A DNA stretch of 60,996 nt. Source: DASRZM01 sp035686365 (GTDB taxonomy: Bacteria; Pseudomonadota; Gammaproteobacteria; Xanthomonadales; Xanthomonadaceae). The notes under the pieces were generated by a model. The model had not been told where the DNA came from and did no database searches. It saw nothing but the letters and a program-made list of their open reading frames with translations. Shown here one piece after another: positions 1 to 9,594 of this stretch. Position 1 is the stretch's first letter, and each line of letters begins with the position of its first letter. The DNA lies in contig DASRZM010000115.1 in assembly GCA_035686365.1 (NCBI GenBank), forward strand, positions 1-60,996, written 5' to 3'. The translations under genes were made by a program, and so were the position numbers.

Positions 1-25
1 GAAGCCCGCGCAAGACCCCGCCGTT

Positions 26-955
26 GTGGTCCCGGCGCTGCAGGTCGTGGAACTGGAAAAGACCTACGAGACCGGCGTGCACGCGCTCAAGGGCGTTTCG
101 CTGTCGGTCGCCGAGGGCGACTTCTTTGCCCTGCTGGGGCCCAACGGGGCCGGCAAGTCCACGCTGATCGGGATCGTCACCTCGCTGGTCAACGCCAGCG
201 GCGGCGAGGCGCGCGTGTTCGGCGTCTCGATCCACCGGCAGCGTTCGAAGGCGATGCGCCTGCTCGGCCTGGTGCCGCAGGAGATCAACTTCAACATGTT
301 CGAGACGCCGTTCGACATCCTGTGCAACTACGCCGGCTTCTACGGCGTGCCGCGCCGGCAGGCCGCGCAGCGCGCCCGCGACGAACTCGAGCGCGCGCAG
401 CTCCAGGACAAGGCGCAGCAGATGTCGCGCACGCTCTCCGGCGGCATGAAGCGGCGGCTGATGATCGCGCGCGCGCTGATGACGCGGCCACGGCTGCTGA
501 TCCTGGACGAGCCCACCGCCGGGGTCGACATCGAGATCCGCCGCGGCATGTGGCGGCTGCTGCGCGAGATCAATGCCGCCGGCACCACGGTGATCCTGAC
601 CACGCACTACCTGGAGGAAGCCGAGAGCCTGTGCCGGAACATCGCCATCATCGACCGGGGCCGCATCATCGAGCACAGCTCGATGAAGGTGCTGCTGGCC
701 AAGCTCGATGTCGAGGGTTTCGTGCTGGATGTCGCCGGCGAACTGCCCGAGCCGCTGCCGCAGGTCCCGGGCGGCGAGCTGCGCCGCCGCGACGCCCACA
801 CGCTGGAGCTGCAGATGCCGCGCGGCTGCGACCTGAACGGAGTCTTTGCGGCACTGTCGGCCGCGGGGATCGTCGTGCGCTCGATGCGCAATGCCGCCAA
901 CCGCCTCGAGGAGCTGTTCGTGCGCCTGACCGGTGAAGCGCGGGAGGCCGCATGA
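26..955 (+). CDS. yadG: ABC transporter ATP-binding protein, YadG family
   Basis: This is the ATPase half of an ABC-2 type exporter and would energise the permease encoded just downstream. Visible motifs are Walker A GPNGAGKST (38-46), the Q-loop (Q85), the signature LSGGM (137-141), Walker B LLILDEP (157-163) and the H-loop histidine (about 194). The protein has the length and sequence character of E. coli YadG (about 308 aa), including the C-terminal NRLEELFV stretch. The GTG at 26 places the N-terminus exactly where YadG begins, but the frame stays open to the window edge, so an upstream start is possible. The stop overlaps the permease start (ATGA), indicating translational coupling. The substrate is not known. 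Confidence 0.9.
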   Translation: MVPALQVVELEKTYETGVHALKGVSLSVAEGDFFALLGPNGAGKSTLIGIVTSLVNASGGEARVFGVSIHRQRSKAMRLLGLVPQEINFNMFETPFDILCNYAGFYGVPRRQAAQRARDELERAQLQDKAQQMSRTLSGGMKRRLMIARALMTRPRLLILDEPTAGVDIEIRRGMWRLLREINAAGTTVILTTHYLEEAESLCRNIAIIDRGRIIEHSSMKVLLAKLDVEGFVLDVAGELPEPLPQVPGGELRRRDAHTLELQMPRGCDLNGVFAALSAAGIVVRSMRNAANRLEELFVRLTGEAREAA

Positions 956-1749
956 GCACACCGGCGGCGCAGTCGCTGCCGCAGTACCGGCCGCTGGTGG
1001 CGCTGGCCACGATCGTGCGCCGCGAAGTGGCGCGGATCCTGCGTATCTGGGCCCAGACCCTGGTGCCGCCGGCGATCACCATGACGCTGTACTTCCTGAT
1101 TTTCGGAAACCTGATCGGGCGCCGCATCGGCGACATGGGCGGCTACGACTACATCGACTTCATCGTCCCGGGACTGGTGATGATGAGCGTGATCCAGAAC
1201 GCCTACGGCAACATCTCCTCGAGCTTCTTCGGCGCCAAGTTCGGCCGCCACGTCGAGGAACTGCTGGTCAGCCCGATGCCGAACTGGGTGATCCTGGGCG
1301 GCTACGTGTCCGGGGGCATGCTGCGCGGGCTGATGGTCGGGGCGATCGTGCTGGTCATCGCCATGGGCTTCACCACCGTGCGGGTGCCGCATCCGCTGGT
1401 GATGCTCAGCACGGCGGTGCTGGGGGCGCTGGTGTTCTCGCTGGCCGGATTCGTCAATGCCGTATACGCGAAGAAGTTCGACGACATCGCCATCGTCCCG
1501 ACCTTCGTGCTCACGCCGCTGACCTACCTGGGGGGTGTGTTCTACTCGGTGGCGCTGCTGCCCGAAGCCTTCGCCACGCTCAGTTACGCCAACCCGATCC
1601 TGTATATCGTCAACGCCTTCCGCTACGGCCTGCTGGGCGTGTCGGACGTGCCGCTGTGGACCGCCTATGCGGTGATGCTGGGCTTCGCCGCGGCATTGTC
1701 GGCCTTCGGCCTGTGGCTGCTGCGCAAGGGCGTGGGCCTGCGCACCTGA
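952..1749 (+). CDS. yadH: ABC-2 type transporter permease, YadH family
   Basis: Inner-membrane permease partner of the preceding ATPase. The 265-aa product has about six hydrophobic segments and matches the YadH pattern, with near-verbatim family stretches such as TLVPPAITMTLYFLIFGN, IVPGLVMMSVI and LVPTF-type sequence before LTPLTYLGGVFYS. The ATG overlaps the upstream stop by 4 bases, so the two genes form one transcription unit. No periplasmic adaptor or outer-membrane partner lies beside it. The function is probably export of a lipid-like or toxic compound, inferred from the family only. Confidence 0.9.
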   Translation: MSTPAAQSLPQYRPLVALATIVRREVARILRIWAQTLVPPAITMTLYFLIFGNLIGRRIGDMGGYDYIDFIVPGLVMMSVIQNAYGNISSSFFGAKFGRHVEELLVSPMPNWVILGGYVSGGMLRGLMVGAIVLVIAMGFTTVRVPHPLVMLSTAVLGALVFSLAGFVNAVYAKKFDDIAIVPTFVLTPLTYLGGVFYSVALLPEAFATLSYANPILYIVNAFRYGLLGVSDVPLWTAYAVMLGFAAALSAFGLWLLRKGVGLRT

Positions 1750-1817
1750 GCGGCTCCGATTGCGGGCGCACCCCGGCTGTCGCAGACCGCGCGGCCGCGC
1801 CGGACGCGGCCGCGCGC

Positions 1818-2609
1818 TCAGACCGGGGGCAGGTCGAAGAACGTGCGGGCGGCGGCCGCAGTGGCCGCCGCGGTCGCCACCACCGGCTCGCCGCGATCAC
1901 GCGCCAGCTCGGCGCAGAGGTGCGCCAGGTACATCGGCTCGTTGCGCCGGTGCGGGGGCTTGGGTTCGAGCGTGCGCGGCAGCAGGTAGGGCGCGTCGGT
2001 CTCGATCAGCAGCCGATCGGCCGGGATCTCGCGCACGAGCTGGCGCAGGTGGGCGCTGCGGCGTTCGTCGCACAGCCAGCCGGTGATGCCGATGTACAGG
2101 TCGCGGTCCAGATAGTCGTACAGCTCTTCGCGGCTGCCGGTGAAGCAATGCACCACCGCGCGCGCGATGCGGTCGCGCACCGGATCCAGGCAGGCGATCA
2201 GGTCGGCGTGGGCATCGCGCTGGTGCAGGAACAGCGGCTTGCCGGTGTCCACGGCGATCTGCAGCTGCTGTTCGAACGCGCGCAGCTGGTCGGCGCGCGG
2301 CGAGTAGTTGCGGTGGTAGTCCAGGCCGGTCTCGCCGACCGCCCGTACCGGGTCGCGCGCGGCCAGCTCGCGCAGCAGCGCATCGGTGTCGGCGTCGTAG
2401 TCGGCGGCGTGGTGCGGATGCACGCCGGCGGTGGCGAACAGGCCGGCGTGGGCCTGCGCCAGCGCGTGGGCCGCGACCGAGCCCTCGCGGGAGGCACCGG
2501 TGACCACGATCTGCAGCACGCCGGCCTCGCGCGCGCGCGCCAGGACCGCGTCGAGGTCCTGGCCGAAGCTGGCGTGGGTGAGGTTGGCGCCGATGTCGAC
2601 CAGGGTCAT
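1818..2609 (-). CDS. tatD: TatD family metal-dependent deoxyribonuclease
   Basis: TIM-barrel metallohydrolase of the TatD family, which acts as a 3'-5' exonuclease in DNA repair and turnover. The N-terminus reads VDIGANLTH, the form seen in TatD proper rather than the D-x-H-x-H of the YcfH/TatD2 branch. Metal-ligand motifs follow in order: VGETGLDYH, LHQRDAH, HCFTGS and IETDAPYLLPR. The length (263 aa) is normal. It is convergent with yadH, with only about 70 bases between the two stops, and is transcribed away from the next gene. Despite the name, a role in Tat export is not established for the family. Confidence 0.9.
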   Translation of the reverse strand: MTLVDIGANLTHASFGQDLDAVLARAREAGVLQIVVTGASREGSVAAHALAQAHAGLFATAGVHPHHAADYDADTDALLRELAARDPVRAVGETGLDYHRNYSPRADQLRAFEQQLQIAVDTGKPLFLHQRDAHADLIACLDPVRDRIARAVVHCFTGSREELYDYLDRDLYIGITGWLCDERRSAHLRQLVREIPADRLLIETDAPYLLPRTLEPKPPHRRNEPMYLAHLCAELARDRGEPVVATAAATAAAARTFFDLPPV

Positions 2610-2729
2610 GCCGGATGAACCGCGGGAAAACGGCAGATTCTACCGGGCCGCCTCGACCGCCGTGGTTTACGGGACATTAACGCCGGAATCGCCAGCATGG
2701 TGTCCCACTTCCCGCATCTGGAGCAGCCC

Positions 2730-3824
2730 ATGCGCCTGTCGGCACTGATCCTGTTCGCCGCCGCGCTCGTCACCGGCAGCGCGCACGCCTACACGCCCTC
2801 GTCCGGGCACTGGTACAACACCAGCGAGGGCGGCACCGGCCTGAACATCGATCTGCAGGACGATCTGATGTACGTGACCGTGTACGCCTACGACGCCAAC
2901 GGTTTTCCGGAGTGGTACACGGCGCTGGACCACATCGAGCCGGGCATCGACGGCGCCTTCGTCTTCGACGCCCGCCTGATGGTGTTCGAGGACGGCGCCT
3001 GCGTGGGCTGCGTGTACCAGCGCAACACCCTGGTCGGCACCGTCGGCGACATCCGCATCGCCTTCGATCCGGCCGACGAGACGCGCGCGGCCATGACCTG
3101 GGGGCTGGACGGCGGCCCCGTTCGCACGGTGCCGATCACCCATATCCCGTTCGGGCTGAAGCGGCCCTCGGATCCGGCCACCGTGCCGGTCGAGGTGACC
3201 AAGATGCTCGGCGAGTGGAGCGTCACCCAGGACTTCTCAGATCATTCGGGCTTCGAGTTTCCGTTTTCCGGCGACGTGCTGGTGTTCGAGGACTTCGAAT
3301 TCGATTCCGACACCGGTCTGTGGTTCTTCAACGGCTGCCGTGCCGACAACCTGGTCGACGGCTTCTGCTCGACCGACGCACTGGCACAGCACGACGCCTC
3401 GGGATTCTATGACGCCGCGGTCGACCGCCAGGTGATCGTGGTCAACGACTCCGTCGACGCCTCGAACAACCCGCTTTGCTTGCTCTACGACGTGAACACC
3501 AGCCACATCAAGTTCGAGGGCGACCTCGACGGCGACCACGCTCCCAACGACGACGGCGGGGTGACGCTGTACGTGTGTGACGGTTCCGGCAACCCGTTCA
3601 ACAACGAGTTCTACCCGGTGCGCGGCTTCCGTTCGGCCAGCCGCACTTTCGTGGAGACCGGCGTGGGTCCGGCCAAGGCCGCCGGGTCGGCTACCGACGG
3701 CGCCAAGGCGCCGCTGGTGCGCGAGGCGGCCCCGAAATCGGCGAATCCGGCGGGCGAAGCCCGCGTGCGTGCGCTGGAAGCCCTGCGGGTGATCGAGCAG
3801 CGGCTCGGCGTCGCCGCGCAATAG
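2730..3824 (+). CDS. secreted protein with WY/CxGC repeat-like domain, function unknown
   Basis: The ATG at 2730 is preceded by GGAG six bases upstream and begins a clear signal peptide (MRLSALILFAAALVTGSAHA), so I prefer it to an in-frame start at 2697. The mature N-terminus has HWYNTSEGGTGLNIDL followed by a YDANGFPEWY stretch and a CVGCVY motif. The same pattern appears in the C-terminus of the protease at 30178-33690. The rest is rich in Asp, Phe and Gly with paired cysteines, suggesting a folded beta-rich extracellular domain. The last 60 residues are Ala/Arg rich and probably helical. The enzymatic role, if any, is not recognisable. It stands alone between tatD and hrpB. Confidence 0.75.
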   Translation: MRLSALILFAAALVTGSAHAYTPSSGHWYNTSEGGTGLNIDLQDDLMYVTVYAYDANGFPEWYTALDHIEPGIDGAFVFDARLMVFEDGACVGCVYQRNTLVGTVGDIRIAFDPADETRAAMTWGLDGGPVRTVPITHIPFGLKRPSDPATVPVEVTKMLGEWSVTQDFSDHSGFEFPFSGDVLVFEDFEFDSDTGLWFFNGCRADNLVDGFCSTDALAQHDASGFYDAAVDRQVIVVNDSVDASNNPLCLLYDVNTSHIKFEGDLDGDHAPNDDGGVTLYVCDGSGNPFNNEFYPVRGFRSASRTFVETGVGPAKAAGSATDGAKAPLVREAAPKSANPAGEARVRALEALRVIEQRLGVAAQ

Positions 3825-3885
3825 TCCCGCGCCCGCGTCGGCTTCGTGCAGCCGGCCGGCCACGGCCGGCTGCTAGGCTCTGGCG

Positions 3886-6381
3886 ATGACACCCGCCGGG
3901 CCGTTGCCGATCGCACCGCTGTTGCCGCGTATCCTCGCAAGCCTGGCGGCGCATCCGCGGCTGCTGCTGCAGGCGCCCCCGGGTGCCGGAAAGACCACGC
4001 AGGTGCCGCCGGCGCTGCTCGCCGCGCACTGGCTCGGCGACCGCCGCGTGCTGATGCTGGAGCCGCGCCGCATCGCCGCACGCGCCGCCGCCCACTTCAT
4101 GGCCGCCCAGTGCGGCGAAGCGGTCGGGCACGGCGTCGGATACCGGATCCGTCACGAGGCCAGGGTCTCGGCTGCCACCCGCATCGAGGTGGTCACCGAA
4201 GGGATCCTGACCCGCATGCTGCAGGACGACCCGACGCTTCAAGGCGTGGGCGCCGTGCTGTTCGATGAGTTCCACGAGCGGCACCTGCACGGCGACCTGG
4301 GCCTGGCGCTGGCCCTGGACGTACAGCAGTCCCTGCGACCGGACCTGCGGATCGTGGTCATGAGCGCCACGCTCGAGGGCGAGCGCCTGACCCGCTGGCT
4401 GGATGCGCCGAGGCTGGCCAGCGAGGGCCGTGGCCACCCGGTGACGATCCAGTACCAACCGCCCAAGCGCGACGAGGCGCTGGCTGCGCAGGTCCGGCGC
4501 GCGGTCGCCGAGGCGCTCCCGCGCAGCCACGGCGACGTGCTGGTGTTCCTGCCCGGGCGCCGCGAGATCGAGCTTGCACGCAGTGCCGTAGCGGCGCTGG
4601 CCGATGCCGCCGGCATCGAAGTGGCGGTGCTGCACGGGGAACTCGACCTGTCGCAGCAGGCCGCAGTCCTGGCGCCCTCCAGCCGCCGGCGCATCGTGCT
4701 GGCGACCAACCTCGCCGAGAGCTCGATCACCTTGTCCGACGTCCGGGCCGTGGTCGACACCGGCCTGGCGCGCGAACCGCGCTTCGATCCCAACTCGGGT
4801 TTCGCGCGGCTGCACACGGTCACCATCAGCCAGGCCTCGGCCGACCAGCGCGCCGGCCGCGCCGGCCGCACCGCACCGGGGTTGTGCCTGCGCCTGTGGC
4901 CGGAAAGCCAGCGGCTGGAACCGGCGCGCCGGCCCGAGATCGCCCAGGTCGACTTGAGTGCGCTGCGCCTGGAGCTGGCCGCCTGGGGCGAGGCCGGGCT
5001 GCGCTTTCCCGATCCGCCGCCACCGGGCGCCCTGGCGCAGGCGCAGGACCTGCTCCAGCGGCTGGGCGCGCTCGACGCCGATGCACGCATCAGCGCGCGC
5101 GGGCGGCGCATGCTGGTGCTGGGCACCCATCCGCGGCTGGCGGCGATGTTGCTGGCGCCCGCACACGTGGGCCTGCGCGCGCTGGCCTGCGACGTGGCCG
5201 CCCTGATCGAGTCGCGCGACCCGCTGCGCGCCGATGCGCGCAGCGACGACCTGTGCGCGCGCTGGCAGGCGCTGGCCGCACATCGCGCGCGCCGCCCGCA
5301 GCCACAGGCCAACCGCAGCGTGCTCGAATCGATCGAGCGCGAATCGCGCCACTGGCGCCGCCGCCTGGACCTGCGCGAGGCGGCCACCGCACCGCTCGAA
5401 CGCGACGCCATCGGGCGCTGCCTGGCGCGCGCCTATCCGGACCGCATCGCCTGCCAGGACCCGGGCGACCCCGGCCGTTACCGGCTCGCCAACGGCCGCG
5501 GCGCGCACCTGGCACCGGACTCGGCGCTGTACGGCGAGCCGTGGCTGGCGATCGCCGAACTGCGCTGGGATCCGCGCGACAGCCGGATCCTGAGCGCCGC
5601 GCCGCTGCGCGAAGCAACGCTGCGCGAGGATTTCCCGGAGCGCTTCTACCAGGGCCAGGACGTGCTGTGGGACGCCACTGCGCGCGCGGTCACCGCGCAG
5701 CGTGTGCTGCGCTTCGACCGCATCGTGCTGCAGGCGCACCCGGGCGGACGCGTCGATCCGCAGCGCGCCCGCGCCGCGCTGCTCCAGGGCGTGCGCGAAC
5801 TCGGCCTGGAGGCATTGCCGTGGACCCCGGCGTTGCGGCAGTGGCGCGCGCGCATCCAGTGCCTGTGCCAATGGCGACCGCAGCACGACCGGCCGGCGTT
5901 CGACGACGAAGCCCTGCTGGCCACGCTCGGGGACTGGCTCGGTCCCGCGCTCGAAGGCATCACCCGGCTGTCGGCGCTGCCGGCCGAGGCCTTCGCGCAG
6001 GCACTGAAGTCGCGCCTGGCGTGGCCGCTGCAGCGCGAACTCGACGCGCTGGCACCGGCACGCCTGCAGGTGCCCTCCGGCCGCCAGCGTGCGCTCCAGT
6101 ACCAGCCGGGCCAGCCGCCGGTGCTGGCGGTGAAGCTGCAGGAGCTGTTCGGCCTGGCCGACACCCCACGCATCGCCGAGGGCCGGGTCCCGGTGCTGCT
6201 GCACCTGCTCTCGCCGGCCGGGCGGCCGATCCAGGTCACCGGCGACCTGGCCGGATTCTGGGAGCGCACCTACCCCGAGGTGCGCAAGCAGCTCAAGGGC
6301 CGCTACCCCAAGCACCCCTGGCCCGAGGATCCGTGGTCGGCAACACCCACGCACCGGGCCAAGCCGCGCAGCAAAGTCTGA
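3886..6381 (+). CDS. hrpB: ATP-dependent RNA helicase HrpB
   Basis: DEAH-type superfamily 2 helicase of the HrpB family. Walker A (APPGAGKTTQ) lies at about 30-39, the DEAH box reads DEFH (127-130), motif III is SAT (160-162), and motif VI QRAGRAGR lies near 323-330. The C-terminal third matches the HrpB-specific region, ending with PEVRKQLKGRYPKHPWPEDP. The length of 831 aa is typical for the family (about 820). Its cellular substrate is unclear; it is non-essential in E. coli. The gene is convergent with the DUF885 peptidase, and a composite inverted repeat separates them. Confidence 0.93.
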   Translation: MTPAGPLPIAPLLPRILASLAAHPRLLLQAPPGAGKTTQVPPALLAAHWLGDRRVLMLEPRRIAARAAAHFMAAQCGEAVGHGVGYRIRHEARVSAATRIEVVTEGILTRMLQDDPTLQGVGAVLFDEFHERHLHGDLGLALALDVQQSLRPDLRIVVMSATLEGERLTRWLDAPRLASEGRGHPVTIQYQPPKRDEALAAQVRRAVAEALPRSHGDVLVFLPGRREIELARSAVAALADAAGIEVAVLHGELDLSQQAAVLAPSSRRRIVLATNLAESSITLSDVRAVVDTGLAREPRFDPNSGFARLHTVTISQASADQRAGRAGRTAPGLCLRLWPESQRLEPARRPEIAQVDLSALRLELAAWGEAGLRFPDPPPPGALAQAQDLLQRLGALDADARISARGRRMLVLGTHPRLAAMLLAPAHVGLRALACDVAALIESRDPLRADARSDDLCARWQALAAHRARRPQPQANRSVLESIERESRHWRRRLDLREAATAPLERDAIGRCLARAYPDRIACQDPGDPGRYRLANGRGAHLAPDSALYGEPWLAIAELRWDPRDSRILSAAPLREATLREDFPERFYQGQDVLWDATARAVTAQRVLRFDRIVLQAHPGGRVDPQRARAALLQGVRELGLEALPWTPALRQWRARIQCLCQWRPQHDRPAFDDEALLATLGDWLGPALEGITRLSALPAEAFAQALKSRLAWPLQRELDALAPARLQVPSGRQRALQYQPGQPPVLAVKLQELFGLADTPRIAEGRVPVLLHLLSPAGRPIQVTGDLAGFWERTYPEVRKQLKGRYPKHPWPEDPWSATPTHRAKPRSKV

Positions 6382-6400
6382 CGTCCGATCGCGCTCCGGA

Positions 6401-6549
6401 GTAGGGGCTCTGCGCGACATCCAACCGGTCCGGACGCAAGTGCCACGCTCCGGGACCGCGTGCCGGGACGTACGCGACATGGATGTCGCGTAAGAGCCTA
6501 CACGGACGTACTTGCAGCGATCCCGGCACGCGGTCCCGGAGCGTGGCAC
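6401..6549. repeat. composite nested inverted repeat between hrpB and the DUF885 gene
   Basis: This intergenic stretch contains three nested symmetries. A 29-bp arm at 6440-6468 is repeated as a perfect inverted copy at 6521-6549. Inside it, TACGCGACAT (6471-6480) and ATGTCGCGTA (6483-6492) form a 10-bp hairpin with a 2-base gap. A REP-like GTAGG head followed by GCGCGACATCC (6401-6422) is mirrored at 6481-6501. The position between two convergent genes would suit a bidirectional terminator or a REP/BIME-type element. There is no uridine run after the stems. Confidence 0.8.
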
Positions 6550-6596
6550 GACCTACGGAGCCGGATCCTCGGGTGGCCGACGGTGTGGGCGGGCGA

Positions 6597-8384
6597 TCAC
6601 TCGGCCATCTGCGCCTGCGCCGCGATCCAGGCGTCGATGCGGACCTCGAGCACCGACAGCGGCAGCGCGCCGGCACCCAGTACCGCGTCGTGGAATGCCC
6701 GCAGGTCGAAGCCGGCCCCCAGCGCCTGCTCGGCACGCGCGCGCAGCGCGCTGATCTTCAGCTGCCCGATCTTGTAGGCCAGCGCCTGCCCCGGCGTGGC
6801 GATGTAACGGTCGATCTCGTTGACGATGTCCAGCTCGGTCTTGGGCGCATTGGCCCTGAAGTACTCGATCGCGCGCTCCCGGCTCCAGCCCTTGGCGTGC
6901 ATCCCCGTATCCACCACCAGGCGTACCGCGCGCCACATCTCGTAGGCGAGCTGGCCCATGCGGTCGTAGGGATCCTCGTACAGGTGCATGTCGTAGCCCA
7001 GCTGCTCGGCGTACAGCCCCCAACCCTCGACATAGGCGGTGAACGGCGAAACCCGGCGGAACATCGGCTGCTCGGGCATCTCCTGGGCCAGCGCGATCTG
7101 GAAGTGGTGGCCGGGCACCGCCTCGTGCAGCGACAGCGGAACCATCTCCCAGATCGGCCGGGTCTCGGGCTGGTACAGGTTCACGTAGTAGTAGCCGGCA
7201 CGGCTGCCGTCCACCGCCGGGCCCTGGTAGTAGGCGGTCGTGGTGTCGGGCGCCACCGCCTCGGGAATCGGCACCACGCCGTAGGGCATGCGCGGCAGCC
7301 GGCCGAAGATGCGCACCACCTCCGGGTCGATGCGCTTGGCGATCGCCCGGTAGTGCTGCAGCAGCGCCTGCGGGTCGGCATGGAAGAACTTCGGGTCGGT
7401 GCGCAGGTGCTCGAAGAACGCGGCCAGGTCGCCGTCGAACCCCACTTCCCGGCGCACCGCCTCCATCGCGATGCGGATGCGTGCGACCTCCGACAGGCCC
7501 AGCGCATGGATGGCCTCGGCATCCATCTCGGTGGTCGTGTAGCCGCGTGCCAGGTGGTCGTACCAGGCCTTGCCGTCGGGGAGCTCGCCGGCGGCGATCG
7601 ATGCACGGGTGCGCGGAAGGTACTCGTCGTTGAAGAACGCCTGGAAGCGACGCAGCGCCGGCAGCACGGTATCGGCGACCGCTGTGCGCGCCTGCGCCTG
7701 CAGGGCTTCGCGGCGCGCCTGCGGGATCGACTCGGGCAGCGCCGCGAACGGCGCGTAGAAGCGGCTGTCCGCCGGATCCTCGACGATCTGCACGGCGATC
7801 TGCGCCGGCAGCCGCTGCATGATCGCGCGCGGCGCCACCCAGCCCGAGGCCAGGCCTGCCCGCATCAGTGCGATGTTCTGGTCGATGTAGTCGCCGTAGC
7901 CGCGCAGGCGCGCCAGCCAGTCCGCATGGTCCTTCTCGGTGCGCGGGCGCAGGACCTGCAGCAGCCGTTCGGCGACCGAGTGCGGGCCGCCGTCGTGCTC
8001 GACCGGGATGCGTTCGGTCGGAAAGCGCTGGCCGGCGATCGCGCGCTCGAGCAACAGCGCGAAGATGTCGTAATTGAGCCGGTCGGCGTCCGCAAGTTCG
8101 CTGCGGTCGATCGCGTGCAATGCCTGCAGCGCCTCGCGGTCGGCCCGCTGCGAGGCGGCGATGGCGTCCGGGCGCAGGTCCGGCCAGCGGTCGTTGTAGC
8201 GCGGATCGCCCAGGTAGCTGGCCCAGGTCGGGTTTTCGCGCAACCGCCGCTCCCATTGCGATTCGAACAGCGCGTGCAGGCGCTCGCTGGCGGTCGCGGC
8301 CGCAGGGGCGGCGGCCGGTGCGGCGCGCAGCGCGGCCGGCGCGCACAGGGCGAGGATCAGGCACAAGGTGGCGCACAGCCTCAT
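6597..8384 (-). CDS. secreted DUF885 metallopeptidase-like protein
   Basis: The 595-aa protein has an N-terminal signal peptide (MRLCATLCLILALCAPAALRA) and belongs to the DUF885 family of zinc peptidase-like proteins. The HEAVPGHHFQ motif near residues 418-427 is the HExxxGH variant expected for this family, and YVEGWGLYAEQLG downstream supplies the second ligand region. The length is normal for the family. Family members are thought to be periplasmic or secreted carboxypeptidase-like enzymes, but the substrate is unknown. It is transcribed divergently from the MotA-like gene, with a 139-base gap that must hold both promoters. Confidence 0.88.
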   Translation of the reverse strand: MRLCATLCLILALCAPAALRAAPAAAPAAATASERLHALFESQWERRLRENPTWASYLGDPRYNDRWPDLRPDAIAASQRADREALQALHAIDRSELADADRLNYDIFALLLERAIAGQRFPTERIPVEHDGGPHSVAERLLQVLRPRTEKDHADWLARLRGYGDYIDQNIALMRAGLASGWVAPRAIMQRLPAQIAVQIVEDPADSRFYAPFAALPESIPQARREALQAQARTAVADTVLPALRRFQAFFNDEYLPRTRASIAAGELPDGKAWYDHLARGYTTTEMDAEAIHALGLSEVARIRIAMEAVRREVGFDGDLAAFFEHLRTDPKFFHADPQALLQHYRAIAKRIDPEVVRIFGRLPRMPYGVVPIPEAVAPDTTTAYYQGPAVDGSRAGYYYVNLYQPETRPIWEMVPLSLHEAVPGHHFQIALAQEMPEQPMFRRVSPFTAYVEGWGLYAEQLGYDMHLYEDPYDRMGQLAYEMWRAVRLVVDTGMHAKGWSRERAIEYFRANAPKTELDIVNEIDRYIATPGQALAYKIGQLKISALRARAEQALGAGFDLRAFHDAVLGAGALPLSVLEVRIDAWIAAQAQMAE

Positions 8385-8523
8385 CGGGGTTCTCCGGACA
8401 CGACCAGGCCCGCATGCTAGCGCGAGGTGGGAACTCCCGCCGCCACCGGCCGGTCCGTGCCTGCAACGCTCAGGTCCCGGCGATGCATCTTCCTTTCAGC
8501 TTCCCCCGGCTATAAGCACCCGC

Positions 8524-9591
8524 ATGATGAGCCAACCCACCCGCGTGCTGGTCTGGATGCTCGGCGCGCTGGCCGCCGTCGCGCTGCTGGCGCTGGTCCT
8601 GATCGAACCGCTGATCGCCGCCTTCCGCGCCACCCCGGTGTTCAACGCCGTGATCCTGGGCGTGTTCGCCGTGGGCGTGCTGGTCAACCTGCGCCAGGTG
8701 CTGCGGCTGCAGTCGGAAGTGCGCTGGATCGAGTCGTTCCGGCGCAGCAACCCGGCGCGTGCGCCGGCCGGGCAACCGCGCCTGCTGCGGCCGATGGCCA
8801 GCATGCTGGCCGGACGCGAGCGCGGGCCACGCTCGCTCTCCACCGCCTCCACGCGCTCGATCCTGGACAGCATCTACCTGCGGCTGGAGGAATCGCGCGA
8901 TCTCTCGCGCTACCTGATCGGCCTGCTGATCTTCCTGGGGCTGCTGGGCACCTTCTGGGGGCTGCTGCGCACGATCGGTTCGGTCAGCGGCATCATCGCC
9001 GGGCTCTCCGGTGGCGCCGACGCGATGGCGCTGTTCGAGAACCTCAAGACCCAGCTGCAGGCGCCGCTCTCGGGCATGGCCACCAGCTTCTCGACCTCGC
9101 TGTTCGGCCTGGCCGGATCCCTGGTCGTGGGCTTCCTGGACCTGATGGCCGGCCACGCCGCCAACCGCTTCTACCAGGAGGTCGAGGAATGGCTCTCGGG
9201 CATGACCCGGCTGTCCTCGGGCGGTCTGGCGGGCGAGGGCGAGGCCAGCGTGCCCGCCTACGTCCAGGCGCTGCTGGAGCAGACCGCCGATGGCCTGGAG
9301 CGCATGCAGCGCGCGTTCGTCGATGCCGAGCGCGAACGCCGCGCCGGCGCCGAGCAGCTGGGCGAGCTCAATGCCCAGCTCTCGAAGCTGGGTGAACTGC
9401 TCGCGCGCGAGTCGCGCGGGCTCGGCCAGCTCGCCGACAGCCAGGAGGAATTGCGCAGCGCCGTGCGCGCGCTGGTGCAGGCGCAGACGCAGGCGCCGCT
9501 GGCCGAGGAGCTGCGCGCCGAGCTGCGGCTGCTGGCACGCACGATCGCCGCGGCACTGGACGGCAAGCGCGGCGGCAGCGGGCCGGACTGA
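8524..9591 (+). CDS. MotA/TolQ/ExbB-type proton channel protein
   Basis: Inner-membrane stator-like subunit of 355 aa. Two N-terminal membrane segments (about 9-30 and 40-58) are followed by a cytoplasmic loop. The conserved channel helices YLIGLLIFLGLLGTFWGL (130-147) and ATSFSTSLFGLAGSLVVGF (186-204) come next, and an extended cytoplasmic helical tail (about 220-355) ends the protein. The TFWGLLRTI and STSLFGLAGS patterns are typical of the MotA/TolQ superfamily. The ATG at 8524 fits the first membrane helix, but no good ribosome site is visible. The gene is coupled to the OmpA/MotB-like gene three bases downstream. It is neither flagellar motA nor tolQ by context. Confidence 0.85.
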   Translation: MMSQPTRVLVWMLGALAAVALLALVLIEPLIAAFRATPVFNAVILGVFAVGVLVNLRQVLRLQSEVRWIESFRRSNPARAPAGQPRLLRPMASMLAGRERGPRSLSTASTRSILDSIYLRLEESRDLSRYLIGLLIFLGLLGTFWGLLRTIGSVSGIIAGLSGGADAMALFENLKTQLQAPLSGMATSFSTSLFGLAGSLVVGFLDLMAGHAANRFYQEVEEWLSGMTRLSSGGLAGEGEASVPAYVQALLEQTADGLERMQRAFVDAERERRAGAEQLGELNAQLSKLGELLARESRGLGQLADSQEELRSAVRALVQAQTQAPLAEELRAELRLLARTIAAALDGKRGGSGPD

Positions 9592-9594
9592 GCC

